The notes beneath the pieces are model-generated. The model saw nothing but the letters and a program-made list of their open reading frames with translations, ran no database searches and was not told the origin of the DNA. The position numbers and the translations under genes were made by a program. 64,000 nucleotides of DNA. Source: Caulobacter sp. SL161. GTDB taxonomy: Bacteria > Pseudomonadota > Alphaproteobacteria > Caulobacterales > Caulobacteraceae. This document shows, in pieces, positions 9,104-17,770 of the stretch. The DNA lies in contig NZ_JAPPRA010000001.1 of the NCBI RefSeq assembly GCF_026672375.1, positions 1,488,001 through 1,552,000 of the forward strand, in the 5' to 3' direction. Position 1 is the stretch's first letter; every line of letters starts with the position of its first letter.

Positions 9104-10255
9104 ATGGCCGCAGACCACACGCACGTCCGTCCCTGGCGCATGATCACGCGCCGGCAATCGCGCAAGATCCGCGTCGGCTCCGTCGAGGTGGGCGGCGATG
9201 CGCCGATCTCGGTGCAGTCGATGACCAACACCCTGACCAGCGACGCCGCCGCGACGCTGGAGCAGATCCGCCAGCTGGAGGAGGCCGGCGCCGACATCGT
9301 CCGCGTCAGCTGTCCCGACGTGGAGAGCACGGCGGCGTTCAAGACCATCGCCCGCGAGGCCAAGGTCCCGCTCGTGGCCGACATCCACTTCCACTACAAG
9401 CGCGGCATCGAGGCGGCCCAGGCCGGCGCGGCGTGCCTGCGGATCAATCCGGGCAATATCGGCAGCCCCGACCGCGTGCGCGACGTGATCCAGGCCGCCC
9501 GCGACCACGGCTGCTCGATGCGGATCGGCGTCAACGCCGGCTCGCTGGAGCGCGAACTGCTGGAAAAGTACGGTGAGCCGTGCCCCGACGCGATGGTCGA
9601 GAGCGCGCTGAACCACGCCCGCATCCTGCAGGACCACGACTTCCACGAGTTCAAGATCTCGGTGAAGGCGTCTGACCCGTTCATGACCGTGGCCGCCTAC
9701 TACCAGCTGGCCGAGGCGATCGACTGCCCGCTGCACCTGGGCGTCACCGAGGCCGGCGCCACGCGCACGGGAACGGTCAAGTCCGCGATCGGCATCGGCT
9801 CGATGCTGTGGGCCGGCATCGGCGACACCATCCGCGTCTCGCTCGCAGCCGATCCGGTCGAGGAGATCAAGGTCGGCTTCGATATCCTGAAGTCGCTGGG
9901 CCTGCGCCACCGGGGCGTCAACATTATCGCCTGCCCGTCGTGCGCGCGGCAGGGCTTCAACGTCATCAAGACGGTCGAGGCCCTGGAAGAGCGTCTGGCC
10001 CATATCGCCACGCCCATGTCGCTGTCGATCATCGGCTGCGTGGTCAACGGTCCGGGCGAGGCCCTGATGACCGACATCGGCTTCACCGGCGGCGGCGCCG
10101 GGGCGGGCATGGTCTACATGGCCGGCAAGCCCGACCACAAGCAATCCAACGAGGGGATGATCGATCACATCGTCGACCTCGTGGAAAAGAAGGCGGCCGA
10201 GATCCAGGCCGCCAAGGCCCAGGGCGAGGCGGTCCAGACCGTCGCCGCCGAATAG
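9104..10255 (+). CDS. ispG: 4-hydroxy-3-methylbut-2-enyl diphosphate synthase (IspG/GcpE)
   Basis: Penultimate enzyme of the MEP isoprenoid pathway. It reduces methylerythritol cyclodiphosphate to HMBPP using a 4Fe-4S cluster. The product has 383 residues, the short bacterial form without the plant insert. The N-terminal TIM barrel ([18 protein letters not shown].., [10 protein letters not shown]) leads to the cluster-binding domain with CPSCARQGF and GCVVNGPGE. The cytoplasmic protein is complete, with start at the ATG at 9104. A small secreted protein gene follows 10 bases downstream and is probably cotranscribed. Confidence 0.97.
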   Translation: MAADHTHVRPWRMITRRQSRKIRVGSVEVGGDAPISVQSMTNTLTSDAAATLEQIRQLEEAGADIVRVSCPDVESTAAFKTIAREAKVPLVADIHFHYKRGIEAAQAGAACLRINPGNIGSPDRVRDVIQAARDHGCSMRIGVNAGSLERELLEKYGEPCPDAMVESALNHARILQDHDFHEFKISVKASDPFMTVAAYYQLAEAIDCPLHLGVTEAGATRTGTVKSAIGIGSMLWAGIGDTIRVSLAADPVEEIKVGFDILKSLGLRHRGVNIIACPSCARQGFNVIKTVEALEERLAHIATPMSLSIIGCVVNGPGEALMTDIGFTGGGAGAGMVYMAGKPDHKQSNEGMIDHIVDLVEKKAAEIQAAKAQGEAVQTVAAE

Positions 10256-10265
10256 GAGAGACGCG

Positions 10266-10661
10266 ATGCGTTCGAGGCTGTGCGGTGTGGTCGTTGTCGC
10301 GGCGCTCGCAGCGGCGTCGGGCGCGGTGGCCAATCCGGCCGGCGAGGCCCGTCTGGCCCAGCGGCTGGAAGGCCGCACGGCCGGCAAGCCGGTCGACTGC
10401 ATCCGCCTGCGCGAGGTGCGCGGCAGCGAGGTCATCGACGGCGTGGCGATCGTCTATGAGATGCCCGGCGGCCGCCTCTTGGTGAACCGCCCGCGCTCGG
10501 GCGCCGACTCGCTGCGCCGCGCCGACATCCTGCTGACGCGGACGGTTTCGGGCGAGCTGTGCACGCCCGACCCGGTGGAACTGATCGACTCGCTGTCTCA
10601 CTTCCCCAGGGGCTTTGTCAGCCTGGGGGCGTTTGTTCCCTACACCAAGCCGGGGCGCTGA
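10266..10661 (+). CDS. Small secreted protein of unknown function
   Basis: 131 residues starting with a signal peptide (MRSRLCGVVVVAALAAASG..VA-NPAG). The mature part has two cysteines (DCIRL and GELCTP), which could form a disulphide in the periplasm, and no motif I recognise. The ATG is 10 bases after the ispG stop and is preceded by AGGAG, so it probably shares the ispG transcript. No functional link with isoprenoid synthesis is evident. It ends 7 bases before the stop of the convergent dioxygenase gene. Confidence 0.75.
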   Translation: MRSRLCGVVVVAALAAASGAVANPAGEARLAQRLEGRTAGKPVDCIRLREVRGSEVIDGVAIVYEMPGGRLLVNRPRSGADSLRRADILLTRTVSGELCTPDPVELIDSLSHFPRGFVSLGAFVPYTKPGR

Positions 10662-10668
10662 TCCGCCG

Positions 10669-11598
10669 TCAGGGCGAGGCCTTAGGCAGCAAGGCCGCGA
10701 TGCGGGCCTCGCCGGTCAAGGCCTGGCGACGTCCCTGACCGCCTGGACCCTGACCGCCTGGACCCTGAGCGCCTGGACCCTGACCACCTGGCGGGGGCCC
10801 GCCGGGACCGGGACCCTCGCCCGGGAAACCCGGCGGCAGGCCGTCAGGCGGGAAGCCGGGCGGCGGCCCGCCGCGCCCCCCAGGACCACCGGGTGGGCCG
10901 CCCATCGCGCGAGGCTTGGCGGCGCGGTCGACCACGACGTCGAAGTCGACGCGGAAGCGGTCCAGGCCCTCGGCGACGGCGGCGAAGGTGGCCTCGCCGC
11001 CTTGCTGGGCGATGCCGTCATTGCTGTTCAGCGTCTGGCGCAGCCGGTCGCGCTTGTAGTCGGCGGCGTGCAGATACAGGAACTCGTTCAGGGCGTCGGG
11101 CAGGAAGACCTGTGAGGTCAGCACGGCGCGGTCGCCCAGCCAGACCTTGTAGTGGATGTGGGTCGTGCGCCCCTCGTACCAGCCCGGATAGACCGTCTTG
11201 AACCTCGCCACGCCCCGCGCGTCGGCGGTCTGGACGCCGCGCAGGAAGCGGGCGGCCTTCAGCGCCGCCGGCGGTTCGCGGCCCGGGGCGTCGCTGAAGC
11301 CGGAATAGAGACCCTCGGCGTTGCAGTGCCAGACATCGACCCGCGCGCTCGGTAACGGCGCGCCGGTCTCGTCAAAGACATGAAACCGCAGCTCGACCGC
11401 GACGCCCGGCAGGCCCTCGCGGATGTCTGCGCGTTCGGGGGCGCCGGCCAGATAGTAGGGGCCCTCGGTGACGGCCGGCGTCAGCTTGGGCGCGGCTTTG
11501 GTCTGCGCACCGCCTTCAGAGGCCGCCGAAACGCCGGAGGCGGCCGCGCCGCCGGCCAGGCCCAAGGCCAGCAGGCCACGCCGGTGAAGCTCAGTCAT
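10669..11598 (-). CDS. Exported intradiol ring-cleavage dioxygenase-like protein
   Basis: Protein of 309 residues related to protocatechuate/catechol dioxygenases, which use Fe(III) to cleave aromatic rings between the hydroxyls. An N-terminal twin-arginine-like signal (HRRGLLALGLAGGAAASG) suggests Tat export of a folded metalloprotein. The core contains the DVWHCNAEGLYSGF strand region and the metal-ligand segment YPGWYEGRTTHIHYKVW, with the Tyr and the HxH expected of the family. After about residue 225 the protein becomes a Gly/Pro/Gln tail encoded by 15-base tandem repeats (10741-10790). Exported members of this group are common in Proteobacteria and their substrates are mostly unknown. 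Confidence 0.85.
   Translation of the reverse strand: MTELHRRGLLALGLAGGAAASGVSAASEGGAQTKAAPKLTPAVTEGPYYLAGAPERADIREGLPGVAVELRFHVFDETGAPLPSARVDVWHCNAEGLYSGFSDAPGREPPAALKAARFLRGVQTADARGVARFKTVYPGWYEGRTTHIHYKVWLGDRAVLTSQVFLPDALNEFLYLHAADYKRDRLRQTLNSNDGIAQQGGEATFAAVAEGLDRFRVDFDVVVDRAAKPRAMGGPPGGPGGRGGPPPGFPPDGLPPGFPGEGPGPGGPPPGGQGPGAQGPGGQGPGGQGRRQALTGEARIAALLPKASP
10741..10790. repeat. 15-base tandem repeat inside the dioxygenase gene
   Basis: Three direct copies of GCCTGGACCCTGACC (one with a substitution), plus a partial fourth. On the minus strand they encode GQGPG-type units in the C-terminal tail, so copy number can vary without breaking the frame. Confidence 0.8.
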
Positions 11599-11734
11599 AA
11601 GAGGGGTCCCCCAAACTCGTCGATCGGCGAGCAGATGCGGTCCGCGCGTGGCCTTTGCGGGGCGAAGTTTGTTTCGATCTTGAAAGGGCGCGATCCTGGG
11701 ACTGCGACGCCCGCCGCCGGGCGCCTAATGATAT

Positions 11735-11754
11735 CCCTCTCTCCAGAGAGAGGG
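11735..11754. repeat. Short inverted repeat CCCTCTCTC-CA-GAGAGAGGG
   Basis: Perfect 9-base arms with a 2-base gap, in the 246-base region between the start of the dioxygenase gene and the stop of the pseudouridine synthase gene. The same arms recur at 30015-30035 behind clpB, so it is a dispersed element rather than a gene-specific site. Confidence 0.65.
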
Positions 11755-11844
11755 ATTCGTGAACGTCCGACTCCCACCCCGAGAAGACCATTGGCGCGTC
11801 CGCTTTCCGCTGGAGCGCATCAGGTTTAGTCAAACGAACGCGCT

Positions 11845-12612
11845 CTAACCCGCCACCAGCGCCGCCCGCTCGGCCGCCGTCAGCGGACGCCAGTGGCCTT
11901 CGGGCATGTCGCCCAGGTCCAGCGGGCCGACGCGGACGCGGAACAGGTCGACGACCTTCAGGTCCACCAGCTCGCACATCCGGCGGATCTGGCGGTTGCG
12001 GCCTTCGCGCAGCACAAAGCGCAGGCGCTGGTCGGAGATCACCTCGACCTCGGCCGGGCGCAGTTCGCGGCCGTCCAGCTCGAGGCCAAAGCGCAGGAGC
12101 TCGAGCTTGTCCTCGGTCAACTCGCCGATCACCGCGACGCGGTATTCCTTCTCCAGCTCCGACTGCGGGCCGATCACGGCCTTGGCCACAACGCCGTCCT
12201 GCGACAGCAGGAGCAGGCCGCGCGAGTCCTTGTCCAGGCGCCCGATCGGCGGGATCAGGTCGCCAGACTGCGGGATCGCCACGCCGCGCGCGTCGCCCCA
12301 CAGATTGGCCCGCGTCAGCAGGCGCGCCGCCGGGACCTGGCCGGGGTCGGGCTGGGACGAGACCACGCCGCGCGGCTTGTGAACCAGATAGGTCGGCGTA
12401 GCGTCCAGCTTGGCGGTGGCGCGGTCGGCCAGGGTCAGGGTCTGGCCGGGCTGGATCTTGCGGCCCACGTCCTCGACCACCTCGCCGTCGATCGAGACGA
12501 GGCCGTCGCTGATCAGCTGCTCGGCCTCGCGGCGCGAGCACACCCCGCTCTGGGCCAGCCACTTGTTGACCCGCTGAGGCTCGGCCTCGTCATAGGTGCG
12601 GGTCCAAGCCAT
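11845..12612 (-). CDS. rRNA pseudouridine synthase, RsuA/RluB/RluF family
   Basis: Isomerises a uridine in ribosomal RNA to pseudouridine. It has 255 residues. The N-terminal S4 RNA-binding domain (VNKWLAQSGVCSRREAEQLI) is followed by the catalytic domain with GRLDKDSRGLLLLSQDG, containing the catalytic Asp, and ends with the family segment RFVLREGRNRQIRRMCE. It is most like RluB (large-subunit rRNA, position 2605), but RsuA and RluB are not separable by eye. Its ATG overlaps the prfA stop by one base (TGATG), so the two translation-related genes are translationally coupled. Confidence 0.9.
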   Translation of the reverse strand: MAWTRTYDEAEPQRVNKWLAQSGVCSRREAEQLISDGLVSIDGEVVEDVGRKIQPGQTLTLADRATAKLDATPTYLVHKPRGVVSSQPDPGQVPAARLLTRANLWGDARGVAIPQSGDLIPPIGRLDKDSRGLLLLSQDGVVAKAVIGPQSELEKEYRVAVIGELTEDKLELLRFGLELDGRELRPAEVEVISDQRLRFVLREGRNRQIRRMCELVDLKVVDLFRVRVGPLDLGDMPEGHWRPLTAAERAALVAG

Positions 12613-13682
12613 CAGCTAAAGCTTTCCTCGAGGCTGGCCAGACGCTCGGCCTGATCCTCGGCGATCAGCGGGTTGATTACGTCGTCGAGGGCGTCGCCCT
12701 CCATGATCCGCGCCAGGTTGTAGAGGGTCAGGTTGATGCGGTGGTCGGTCACCCGGCCCTGCGGGAAGTTGTAGGTGCGGATGCGTTCCGAGCGATCGCC
12801 GCTGCCGACCTGACTCTTGCGGGCCTCGGAGCGGGCGCTGTCGAGGGCCTCGCGCTGCATGTCGTAGAGACGCGCCTTGAGGTTCTTCATGGCCCGGGCG
12901 CGGTTCTGGTGCTGCGACTTTTCCGAGGAGGTCACCACCACGCCGGTCGGCAAGTGGGTGATGCGCACGGCCGAGTCGGTCTTGTTGACGTGCTGACCGC
13001 CCGCGCCCGACGAGCGGTAGGTGTCGATCCGCAGGTCGCTTTCCTTGATCTCGATCTCGACGTCCTCGGCCTCGGGCAGCACCGCGACGGTGGCGGCCGA
13101 GGTGTGGATGCGGCCCTGGGCTTCGGTGGCCGGCACGCGCTGCACGCGGTGCACGCCGCTTTCGAACTTCAGCCGGCCGAACACGCCTTCGCCGGTGATC
13201 GAGGCGACGATTTCCTTGAAGCCGCCCATTTCGCCTTCCGAGATGCTGTCGACCTCGACGCGCCAGCCCTGGGTCTGGGCGTAGCGCTGGTACATGCGGA
13301 AGAGGTCGCCCGCGAACAGGGCCGCCTCGTCGCCGCCGGTGCCGGCCCGCACTTCCAGGATGGCCGAGGCGTTCTCGTCCTTGTCCTTGGGCGCCAGCAT
13401 CAGGGCCAGCTCGCGCTCGAGCACGGGCAGCTTTTCGTCGAGAGCCTGGATCTCGTCGCGGACCATCTCGGCCATCTCGGGATCGGCGGCCATGACGTCC
13501 AGCTCGGCGCGTTCGGCCGACAGCTTGGCCAGCCGCTCGACGGCCTCGGCGACCGGGCGCAGCTCGGCGTGCTCCTTGGAGAGCTTGACGATCTCGGCGC
13601 CGTCGGTGGCCGCGCCCATGCGCGCCTCCACTTCACGGAAACGGTCGAGAACCTGGTCGAGGCGGGCCTGGGGCAGTCGCAA
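12612..13682 (-). CDS. prfA: Peptide chain release factor 1
   Basis: Recognises UAA/UAG stop codons and triggers peptide release on the ribosome. It has 356 residues from the TTG at 13682, the length normal for RF1. It contains the anticodon-like PAT tripeptide ([10 protein letters not shown]) and the catalytic GGQ loop at residues 228-230 ([15 protein letters not shown]), whose Gln is methylated by PrmC, encoded at 24215-25084. TTG is chosen because the protein begins in register with homologues ([14 protein letters not shown]). The frame stays open far upstream, but only as the antisense of the GGDEF/EAL gene. No clear ribosome site precedes the TTG. Confidence 0.95.
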   Translation of the reverse strand: MRLPQARLDQVLDRFREVEARMGAATDGAEIVKLSKEHAELRPVAEAVERLAKLSAERAELDVMAADPEMAEMVRDEIQALDEKLPVLERELALMLAPKDKDENASAILEVRAGTGGDEAALFAGDLFRMYQRYAQTQGWRVEVDSISEGEMGGFKEIVASITGEGVFGRLKFESGVHRVQRVPATEAQGRIHTSAATVAVLPEAEDVEIEIKESDLRIDTYRSSGAGGQHVNKTDSAVRITHLPTGVVVTSSEKSQHQNRARAMKNLKARLYDMQREALDSARSEARKSQVGSGDRSERIRTYNFPQGRVTDHRINLTLYNLARIMEGDALDDVINPLIAEDQAERLASLEESFS

Positions 13683-13880
13683 GGGGAATTTCGCACGGCT
13701 GAGAGGGACGGGCGGTCTCTCTAAAGCCTTTCCCCGCCAAAGGGAATGTGGCGCCGACATGCAGCGCACGGCGCGTGGCGCGGGCGTGCGACAAGTTGCC
13801 TCAGGGGGTGTTAGGTACAGCTTAGCTTTGGCCTGCCAGAACCGGCATCCTCTCTCTGTCGGTATCGGACTTTCGCGACC

Positions 13881-16088
13881 ATGAAGGGTGTCGAGGCCCG
13901 TCTTTCCGCACCCCTGGCGGCCATGGCGCTGCTGACGGTCGGCGTGCTGGTGGCGGTGCTGTTCATGATGGCCGCCCGTGTCGACCGGGACGCCCTGCGC
14001 CATGAGCAGGCGCTGGTGGCGCGGGGCATGGACTCCAAGATCGCCGACATCCAACGCGCCGTCTCGCCGCAGGTGCTGTGGGACGATGCGGTCATCAAAC
14101 TCGATAACCGGTTCGACGCGGGCTGGGCCGAGGAGAACATCGGCGCCTATCTGATGGGCCAGGTCGGGTTCGACATGATCTTCGTGATCGATGGCCAGGA
14201 TCGTCCGCTGTTCAGCGCCCGGGTCGGGAAGCCGACGACGGCGGCCTATTACGAGCGCCGCGCCCCCAGCTTCGCGCCGCTGATCCGCAAGGTCCGCGCC
14301 CTGGAGGTCCGACGCCCGCGTATCACCGGCCCGCGCGTCGACGGCGGCCTTGTCGCCACGCCCGCCCAGGCCAGCGCCGTCGAGTCCATCGATGGCGAGG
14401 TCTACATCGTCACCGCCAGCCTGGTGCAGCCCGACTTCGGCAAGGCCCTCCCGCGCCAGGCGCGGGCGCCGGTGGTGGTCACCGCCCTTCGGCTGGACGC
14501 GGTGTTCCTGGAGGCGTTCTCCAGCCGTTTCCTGCTGGCCGGTATCCACCTGCACAAGGGCGACGCGCGGCCCGACGCCGACGACGCCCATGTCCCGCTG
14601 CGCAATCATGCGGGCCAGGTGGTGGCGACTCTGGACTGGGCGCCGCCCCATCCGGGTCAGCGTCTGCTGCGCAAGGCCGTGGTCCCGATCCTGCTGGTGG
14701 TGGGCGGCCTGGCCGTCGTGGCGCTGCTGTTCGCCCGTCGCAGCCGGCGCATCGCCGAGGGGCTGGTCGCCAGCGAGGCGCGCGCCAAGCACATGGCCAT
14801 GCACGACGCCCTGACCGGCCTGCCCAACCGGGTGCTGTTCGAGGAGCGGCTGCGGCAGGGCGTCGACGGCCTGTCGCGCCGGCGCGGCGCCATGGCGGTG
14901 CTGGCCATCGATCTGGACCGCTTCAAGGCGGTGAACGACACCCACGGTCACGCGGCCGGTGACGAACTGATCCAGGTGATCGGGGCCCGTCTGGCCGGCC
15001 TGTGCCGCGCCAGCGAAACCCTGGCTCGCCTGGGCGGCGACGAGTTTGGCGTGGTCGCCGCCGAGATCGACCCGCAAGGCGCGGCCGCCCTGGCCGAGCG
15101 CCTGGTCGCCGCCCTGGCGGCCCCGGTCGATCTGTCCTGTGGCACGGTGTTTGTCGGCGGTTCGGTCGGCGTGGCGGTCATCACGCCGGACGAGGCCTTT
15201 GTCGGCGCGGTCGAGGCCGCCCGGCGGGCCGACGTGGCCATGTATCGCGCCAAGGATCAGGGACGCGGTCGCTACTGCTTCTTCGAGGCCGAGATGGACG
15301 CGGCCCTGAAGGCCCGGCGCGGGCTGGAGGCCGACCTGCGCAAGGCGCTGCGTGACGGCGGCGTCTGGGTCGCCTACCAGCCGCAGGTCGACGCGGCGGG
15401 CAAGGTGCTGGGCGTCGAGGCCCTGGCCCGCTGGACCCATCCCGAGAAGGGCGCGATCTCGCCGGGCGCCTTCGTGCCCCTGGCCGAGGACTGCGGCCTG
15501 ATCGACGAGCTGGGCCGGCTGATCATGCGCCGGGCCTTCACCGACAGCCTGCGCTGGAAGGACCTGAAGGTGGCCGTCAACGTTTCGGCCCTGCAGATGC
15601 GCCAGGCCGGGTTCCCCGATCTGGTCGCCCAGATCCTGGCCGAAACCGGCGCGCGCGCCGAGAAGATCGAGCTGGAGATCACCGAAGGCGCGCTGCTGGG
15701 CGACGACGAGGCGACCCACGACGCCATCAACCGCCTGCGCGAGATGGGTTTCTCGCTGGCGCTGGACGATTTCGGCACCGGCTACAGCTCGCTGAGCTAT
15801 CTGCGGCGCTATCCGATCGACAAGATCAAGATCGACCGCAGCTTCATCACCCCCCTGGGCGGCGACAAGGAGGCCGGCGCCGTGGTGGCCGCGATCGTTC
15901 GCCTGGCCAAGGCCCTGAAGCTGTCGGTCATCGCCGAGGGGGTCGAGACCAACCAGCAGCGCGAGCAACTGCACGAGATCGGCTGCGTCCAGGCCCAGGG
16001 CTTCCTGTTCAGCGCGCCGCTGGCCGCCGACGCGATCGACACCATCGTCGACGAGGGCGGCCGCATGCACCTGGCGGCGGTGGCCTGA
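13881..16088 (+). CDS. CHASE4-GGDEF-EAL cyclic-di-GMP signalling protein
   Basis: Membrane-bound regulator of cyclic-di-GMP, 735 residues. The N-terminal membrane helix (about 12-32) is followed by a periplasmic CHASE4-type sensor ([18 protein letters not shown]; about 35-250) and a second helix (about 260-282). Then come a GGDEF domain with intact GGDEF at 385-389 and an EAL domain with EAL at 513-515, plus the family motifs [13 protein letters not shown] and EGVET. Both catalytic signatures look intact, so it could make or degrade cyclic-di-GMP; in many such hybrids only one activity operates. It is divergent from prfA. Cyclic-di-GMP controls the swarmer-to-stalked switch in Caulobacter, so a motility role is plausible but unproven. 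Confidence 0.93.
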   Translation: MKGVEARLSAPLAAMALLTVGVLVAVLFMMAARVDRDALRHEQALVARGMDSKIADIQRAVSPQVLWDDAVIKLDNRFDAGWAEENIGAYLMGQVGFDMIFVIDGQDRPLFSARVGKPTTAAYYERRAPSFAPLIRKVRALEVRRPRITGPRVDGGLVATPAQASAVESIDGEVYIVTASLVQPDFGKALPRQARAPVVVTALRLDAVFLEAFSSRFLLAGIHLHKGDARPDADDAHVPLRNHAGQVVATLDWAPPHPGQRLLRKAVVPILLVVGGLAVVALLFARRSRRIAEGLVASEARAKHMAMHDALTGLPNRVLFEERLRQGVDGLSRRRGAMAVLAIDLDRFKAVNDTHGHAAGDELIQVIGARLAGLCRASETLARLGGDEFGVVAAEIDPQGAAALAERLVAALAAPVDLSCGTVFVGGSVGVAVITPDEAFVGAVEAARRADVAMYRAKDQGRGRYCFFEAEMDAALKARRGLEADLRKALRDGGVWVAYQPQVDAAGKVLGVEALARWTHPEKGAISPGAFVPLAEDCGLIDELGRLIMRRAFTDSLRWKDLKVAVNVSALQMRQAGFPDLVAQILAETGARAEKIELEITEGALLGDDEATHDAINRLREMGFSLALDDFGTGYSSLSYLRRYPIDKIKIDRSFITPLGGDKEAGAVVAAIVRLAKALKLSVIAEGVETNQQREQLHEIGCVQAQGFLFSAPLAADAIDTIVDEGGRMHLAAVA

Positions 16089-16103
16089 CCGGGGCGCTTT
16101 ACG

Positions 16104-16940
16104 CTAACGCCGCCAGAACGACGCCGCCGCCGTCGGGGTCCGGGCCGTCAGGGCGGCCTTGGCCTTGGCGTCGCCCAGCAGCTGCGCTTTCAGGAAGGTG
16201 AGGCTGAGGGCCGAGGCCTCGGCGAAGGCGGGATTGTCGGGATGGTGCGCCAGGCCGTGGTCGACGCTCTTGCCGATCCAGGCGTACTTTTCGCCGGCGG
16301 GGCTTTCCTCGACCGCCCGCAGGTGGTCGCGCCAGTCGGCGACCATCCCCGGCACCAGGTCCAGCTCGCCCGTCAGCACCATCGTCGGGGTGGTCAGCGT
16401 CTGGAAGGTGGCCGGACCCATCAGGCCCTGGATCGTCCCGGGGCTTGAGAAGCACAGTACGGCCTTGGCGTTGGGATCGCGGGCCGGGATCATGCCCTCC
16501 AGAGCGCCGCCGCGCATCAGCGACATCAGCGAACCGTACGAGTGGCCCGCATAGGCCAGCGGCAGGCCCGGCGCGGCGCTGGCCGCCCAGCCGGCCGCCG
16601 CCCCGACATCGGCGATCCTGAGCGCGAAGGACGAACGCAGATTGTACGCGGTCTTGCGGGGGTGCTTCTGGGAGTCGACGTGCAGCGGGGCCACCACCAG
16701 GAAGCCGGCCTGGCGCCAGCCCTCCAGCAGCGTCGCATAGGCCTCCGCCGATCCGCCCGCGCCGTGCGAGAACACGACCACGCCCTTGGGCGCGGCGGGC
16801 CGCAGGACGCTGAGCTCCAGCGCGCGGTCGCCGACGGTGATCGTGACGGGGGAGGCCGCAGCGCGGGCCAGGGTCGGCGTGATCGCCAGGGCCAGGGCGC
16901 CGGTCAGCAGGCCGCGGCGATGAAGAAGGCGTTCGGTCAC
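16104..16940 (-). CDS. Exported alpha/beta hydrolase (dienelactone-hydrolase-like)
   Basis: 278 residues with a Tat-like N-terminus (HRRGLLTGALALAITPTLARA). The alpha/beta-hydrolase core has FSHGAGGSAEAY as oxyanion region and YAGHSYGSLMS with the nucleophile Ser. A candidate catalytic Asp (ELDLVPG) and His (DHGLAHH) follow in normal order. This resembles predicted dienelactone hydrolases and platelet-activating-factor-acetylhydrolase-like esterases. The substrate is unknown. It is convergent with the GGDEF/EAL gene (15-base gap) and lies upstream of no obvious partner. Confidence 0.83.
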   Translation of the reverse strand: MTERLLHRRGLLTGALALAITPTLARAAASPVTITVGDRALELSVLRPAAPKGVVVFSHGAGGSAEAYATLLEGWRQAGFLVVAPLHVDSQKHPRKTAYNLRSSFALRIADVGAAAGWAASAAPGLPLAYAGHSYGSLMSLMRGGALEGMIPARDPNAKAVLCFSSPGTIQGLMGPATFQTLTTPTMVLTGELDLVPGMVADWRDHLRAVEESPAGEKYAWIGKSVDHGLAHHPDNPAFAEASALSLTFLKAQLLGDAKAKAALTARTPTAAASFWRR

Positions 16941-17001
16941 GGGGCTCTCTCAACTGTGGTCAGCCCACGGTTGAACGCTTCGGCCGCGCTGTCCAGCCGT
17001 C

Positions 17002-17664
17002 TCAGCTTTTGAGGTCGACGCTCACCAGCACGAGCGGACGGACCGCCACATGGTCTGGCGAAGGCGGGGCGCCGCTCATCACCATCGGAACCAGCGACGC
17101 CACCAGCAGCAGGGCCATGGTCACGTTGAAGGTCCGCAGCACCGCCGGGCGGTCCAGGAACGGCCGCAGGCCCTGGCCAAAGCCGGCCCAGGCGGCGCTG
17201 CACGGCGCGCCCACCAGCATGAAGGTCCCGGCCAGCAGCGGCACGATCGTCCAGCCGGCGTTCTCGGGGGCGTAGGTGGTCACCGCGCCCAGCGCCATGG
17301 CCCAGGCCTTGGGGTTCACCCACTGGAACGCGGCGGCCTGCAGGAAGGTCATCGGCTTGCCCAGCGCGCGGTCGGTGACCGCGCTGGAGGTCGCGATCTT
17401 CCAGGCCAGCCACAGCATGTAGGCCGCCCCGACCCATTTGAGGATCTCGTGCAGCACCGGATAGGTCCGGAACACGCCGCCCAGGCCCAGCCCCATGGCG
17501 AGCACCATGAAGCCCAGGCCCCCGCTGATCCCCAGGATGTGCAGCACCGTGCGGCGGAAGCCGAAGTTCGCGCCCGAGGCCAGCAGCATCATGTTGTTGG
17601 GGCCGGGCGTGCCCGCCGTGGCGAAGCAGAACACGACATAGGCCAGCATCAGTTCCGGCGTCAT
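17002..17664 (-). CDS. LysE/RhtB-family amino-acid exporter
   Basis: Inner-membrane translocator of 220 residues with six hydrophobic segments and the family start MTPELMLAYVVFCFATAGTP followed by GPNNMM. It exports amino acids or related metabolites. The ATG at 17664 is chosen over an upstream in-frame ATG because GGAGG sits at the right distance (AAGGAGGCCCGA). It is divergent from a MocR-type regulator, with the shared 106-base gap holding a palindrome. That arrangement is typical of a locally controlled exporter. The specific substrate (Lys, Arg, Thr, homoserine or Leu) is not predictable. Confidence 0.88.
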   Translation of the reverse strand: MTPELMLAYVVFCFATAGTPGPNNMMLLASGANFGFRRTVLHILGISGGLGFMVLAMGLGLGGVFRTYPVLHEILKWVGAAYMLWLAWKIATSSAVTDRALGKPMTFLQAAAFQWVNPKAWAMALGAVTTYAPENAGWTIVPLLAGTFMLVGAPCSAAWAGFGQGLRPFLDRPAVLRTFNVTMALLLVASLVPMVMSGAPPSPDHVAVRPLVLVSVDLKS

Positions 17665-17738
17665 TCGGGCCTCCTTGTCTCGGAGTATGGGCTTGAATGT
17701 CACCGTGATGATTTCGATTGTATCCAGAGTCAAAGATC

Positions 17739-17759
17739 ATATTGTTACTGTGACAATAT
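17739..17759. promoter_or_regulatory. Palindromic operator between LysE-family exporter and MocR regulator
   Basis: ATATTGT (17739-17745), a 7-base spacer, and ACAATAT (17753-17759): a perfect inverted repeat ending 11 bases before the regulator's GTG start. It probably binds the MocR protein and controls both divergent genes. The sequence is seen; the function is inferred from position. Confidence 0.6.
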
Positions 17760-17770
17760 AGGACCGTTCC

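Noticed and set aside
12612-16070. A very long minus-strand open frame (over 1100 codons) running from prfA far upstream.
   Set aside because: Only the last 356 codons are prfA. The rest is antisense of the GGDEF/EAL gene and has the low-complexity composition of a GC-rich shadow frame.
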